From assembly GCF_051020955.1 (NCBI RefSeq), contig NW_027477532.1, positions 1-64,000 on the forward strand: 64,000 nucleotides of DNA, in the 5' to 3' direction. This document shows, piece by piece, positions 62,410 through 64,000 of the stretch (position 1 is its first letter; each line of letters opens with the position of its first letter). The notes under the pieces were generated by a model, which was given only the letters and a program-made list of their open reading frames with translations, did not search any database and was not told where the DNA came from. A program made the translations under genes and the position numbers. This stretch comes from Megalopta genalis. Taxonomy: Eukaryota; Arthropoda; Insecta; Hymenoptera; Halictidae.

Positions 62410-64000
62410 AGCTAAACCTTCTACATCGCATTGATTTGCTGCTAAATCATGTGTTTCGCTTGGATTTGAAGCTAATTCGTTTGTTTCGTCTGCATATAAA
62501 GCTATGTCACTTATATTGCAAGTATCTGAAGCTAAATGATTGGCTTCGCATGGATTTGAAGCAAAACCTTCTACATCGCATTGATTTGCTGCTAAATCAT
62601 GTGTTTCGCATGGATTTAAGCTGACTCGTTTGTTTCGTCTGCATTTGAAACTACGTCACTTATATCGCAAGTATCTGAAGTTAAATCATTGGTTTCGCAT
62701 GGATTTGAAGCTAAACCTTCTACATCGCATTGATTTGCTGCTAAATCATGTGTTTCGCTTGGATTTGAAGCTAATTCGTTTGTTACGCATGCAGTTGAAT
62801 CTAAATAACGTATATCACAAGTATTTGTAGCTGAACCATTTGTTTCGCATGGATTTAAAGCTAAACCTTCTACATCGCATTGATTTGCTGCTAAATCATG
62901 TGTTTCGCATGGATTTAAGCTGACTCGTTTGTTTCGTCTGCATTTGAAACTACGTCACTTATATCGCAAGTATCTGAAGCTAAATCAATGGTTTCGCATG
63001 GATTTGAAGCTACACCTTCTACATCGCATTGATTTGCTGCTAAATCATGTGTTTCGCATGGATTTGAAGCTAATTCGTTTGTTTCGTCAGCATATAAGGC
63101 TATGTCACTTATATCGCAATTATCTGAAGCTAAATCATTGGTTTCGCATGGATTTGAAGCTAAACCTTCCACATCGTATCGATTTGAAGCTAAATGATAT
63201 GTATCGCATGGATTTTGAAGCTACCCAGTTTGATTCGTCTGCATTTGCAGCTATATCACTTATATCACAAGTGTTTGAAGCTAAATCATTTTTTTCGCAT
63301 GGATTTGAAGCTAAACCTTCTACATCGCATTGATTTGAAGCTAAATCATGTGATTCGCTTGGATTTGACGCTAAACCTTCTACATCGCATTGATTTGGAG
63401 CAGAATCATGTGTTTCGCTGGGATTTGAAGCTATACCTTCTACATCGCTTTGATTTGAAGCTAAATCATGTGTTTTGCATGGATTTGAAGCTAACTCCTT
63501 TGTTTCCCCTGCATTTGAAGCTATGTCACTTATATCGCAAGTAACTGATGCTAAATCACTTGATTCGCATGGATTTGAAGCTAAACCTTCTACATCGCAT
63601 TGATTGGCTGCTAAATCATGTGTTTCGCATGGATTTAAGCTAACTCGTTTGTTTCGTCTGCATTTGAAACTATGTCACTTATATCGCAAGTATCTGAAGC
63701 TAAATCATTGGTTTCGCATGGATTTAAAGCTAAACCTTCTACATCGCATTGATTTGCTGCTAAATCATGTGTTTCGCATGGATTTGAAGCTAATTCGTTT
63801 GTTTCGTTTGCATATAAAGCTATGTCACTTATATCGCAAGTATCTGAAGCTAAATCATTGGTTTCGCATGGATTTGAAGCTACACCTTCTACATCGCATT
63901 GATTTGCTGCTAAATCATGTGTTTCGCATGGATTTGAAGCTAATTCGTTTGTTTCGTCTGCATATAAAGCTATGTCACTTATATCGCAAGTATCTGAAGC
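62410..64000 (+). repeat. Segmental duplication F, copy 2 (truncated by window edge)
   Basis: This is the second copy of the 1,768 bp unit. It still matches copy 1 at the last base (63,961-64,000 equals 62,193-62,232), so the duplication continues beyond the window and may have more copies. Confidence 0.9.

Larger units (their letters stand above)
1..64000 (+). repeat. Single tandem array of ~30 bp monomers in 150 bp higher-order repeats
   Basis: Every line of the window is made of the same ~30 bp unit, recognisable by a TCG followed by CATGG, CAAGT, CATTG or TCTGC, then a T-rich stretch, GAAGCT and AAATCAT. All units I read face the same way, and no unique sequence interrupts them. Five monomer types recur in the fixed order m1-m2-m3-m4-m5, giving a 150 bp higher-order repeat. 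The array starts mid-unit at base 1 and ends mid-unit at base 64,000, so its true length is unknown. I see no tRNA, rRNA, transposase, reverse transcriptase or other recognisable gene. The structure fits eukaryotic satellite or macro-minisatellite DNA. An alternative is a degenerate exon of a giant repetitive protein. The repeat structure is seen directly; its class is inferred. Confidence 0.97.

Noticed and set aside
1..64000. CRISPR array (regular ~30 bp repeats)
   Set aside because: Repeats are contiguous, with no unique spacers between conserved repeats, no leader and no cas genes.
1..64000. Telomeric, rDNA or transposon-derived array
   Set aside because: No short G-rich telomere motif, no rRNA sequence, and no terminal repeats, target-site duplications or transposase/RT frames were seen.

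Overview
The whole 64 kb window is one uninterrupted tandem-repeat array. I find no ordinary gene, RNA gene, mobile element or CRISPR array in it, and no unique sequence. The basic unit is a ~30 bp monomer, always in the same orientation. Five diverged monomers (m1-m5, read on the + strand) form a 150 bp higher-order repeat (HOR). A clean example is 62,051-62,200. By division there are about 2,100 monomers and 420-430 HOR units, and the array runs off both edges of the window.

Layout: canonical HOR sequence fills most of 1-10.35 kb and alternates with more divergent, older-looking blocks at about 10.4-11.2, 14.5-16.2, 19.0-21.4, 23.3-25.7, 30.9-32.6, 36.3-38.1 and 41.15-42.0 kb. Short divergent pieces lie near 42.3, 44.6, 50.7, 57.0, 61.4 and 63.2 kb. 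Several multi-kilobase segmental duplications sit on top of this: 6,387 bp offset (left end), 4,202/4,501 bp (12-20.7 kb), 5,461 bp (28.4-38.1 kb), 6,091 bp (43.3-54.6 kb) and 1,768 bp (right end). Smaller nested ones have offsets of 750, 990, 1,202 and 1,886 bp. Where copies differ in length, the difference is often one HOR (149-150 bp), as expected from unequal exchange in register.

Coding: because 30 is a multiple of 3, any frame free of stops in the monomers stays open for long stretches. Two frames are open through a canonical HOR: a + strand frame rich in Leu, His, Arg and Lys, and a - strand frame giving an acidic decapeptide with a regularly spaced Cys (like SNPCETNDLA). Neither stays open across the window. 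Recurrent 29 bp (-1) and 31 bp (+1) monomers and in-frame stops break both every few hundred bases. The longest - frame is 359 codons (38,921-40,000) and the longest + frame is 322 codons, present three times. I therefore read the window as satellite DNA, possibly derived from a repetitive coding exon, and call no CDS.

Organism: not identifiable from sequence. A eukaryote is most likely, given tens of kilobases of HOR-organised satellite. A CpG kept at the same place in almost every monomer argues against a heavily CpG-methylated vertebrate-like genome. Base composition is moderately AT-rich (about 33-40% G+C in canonical monomers counted by hand).
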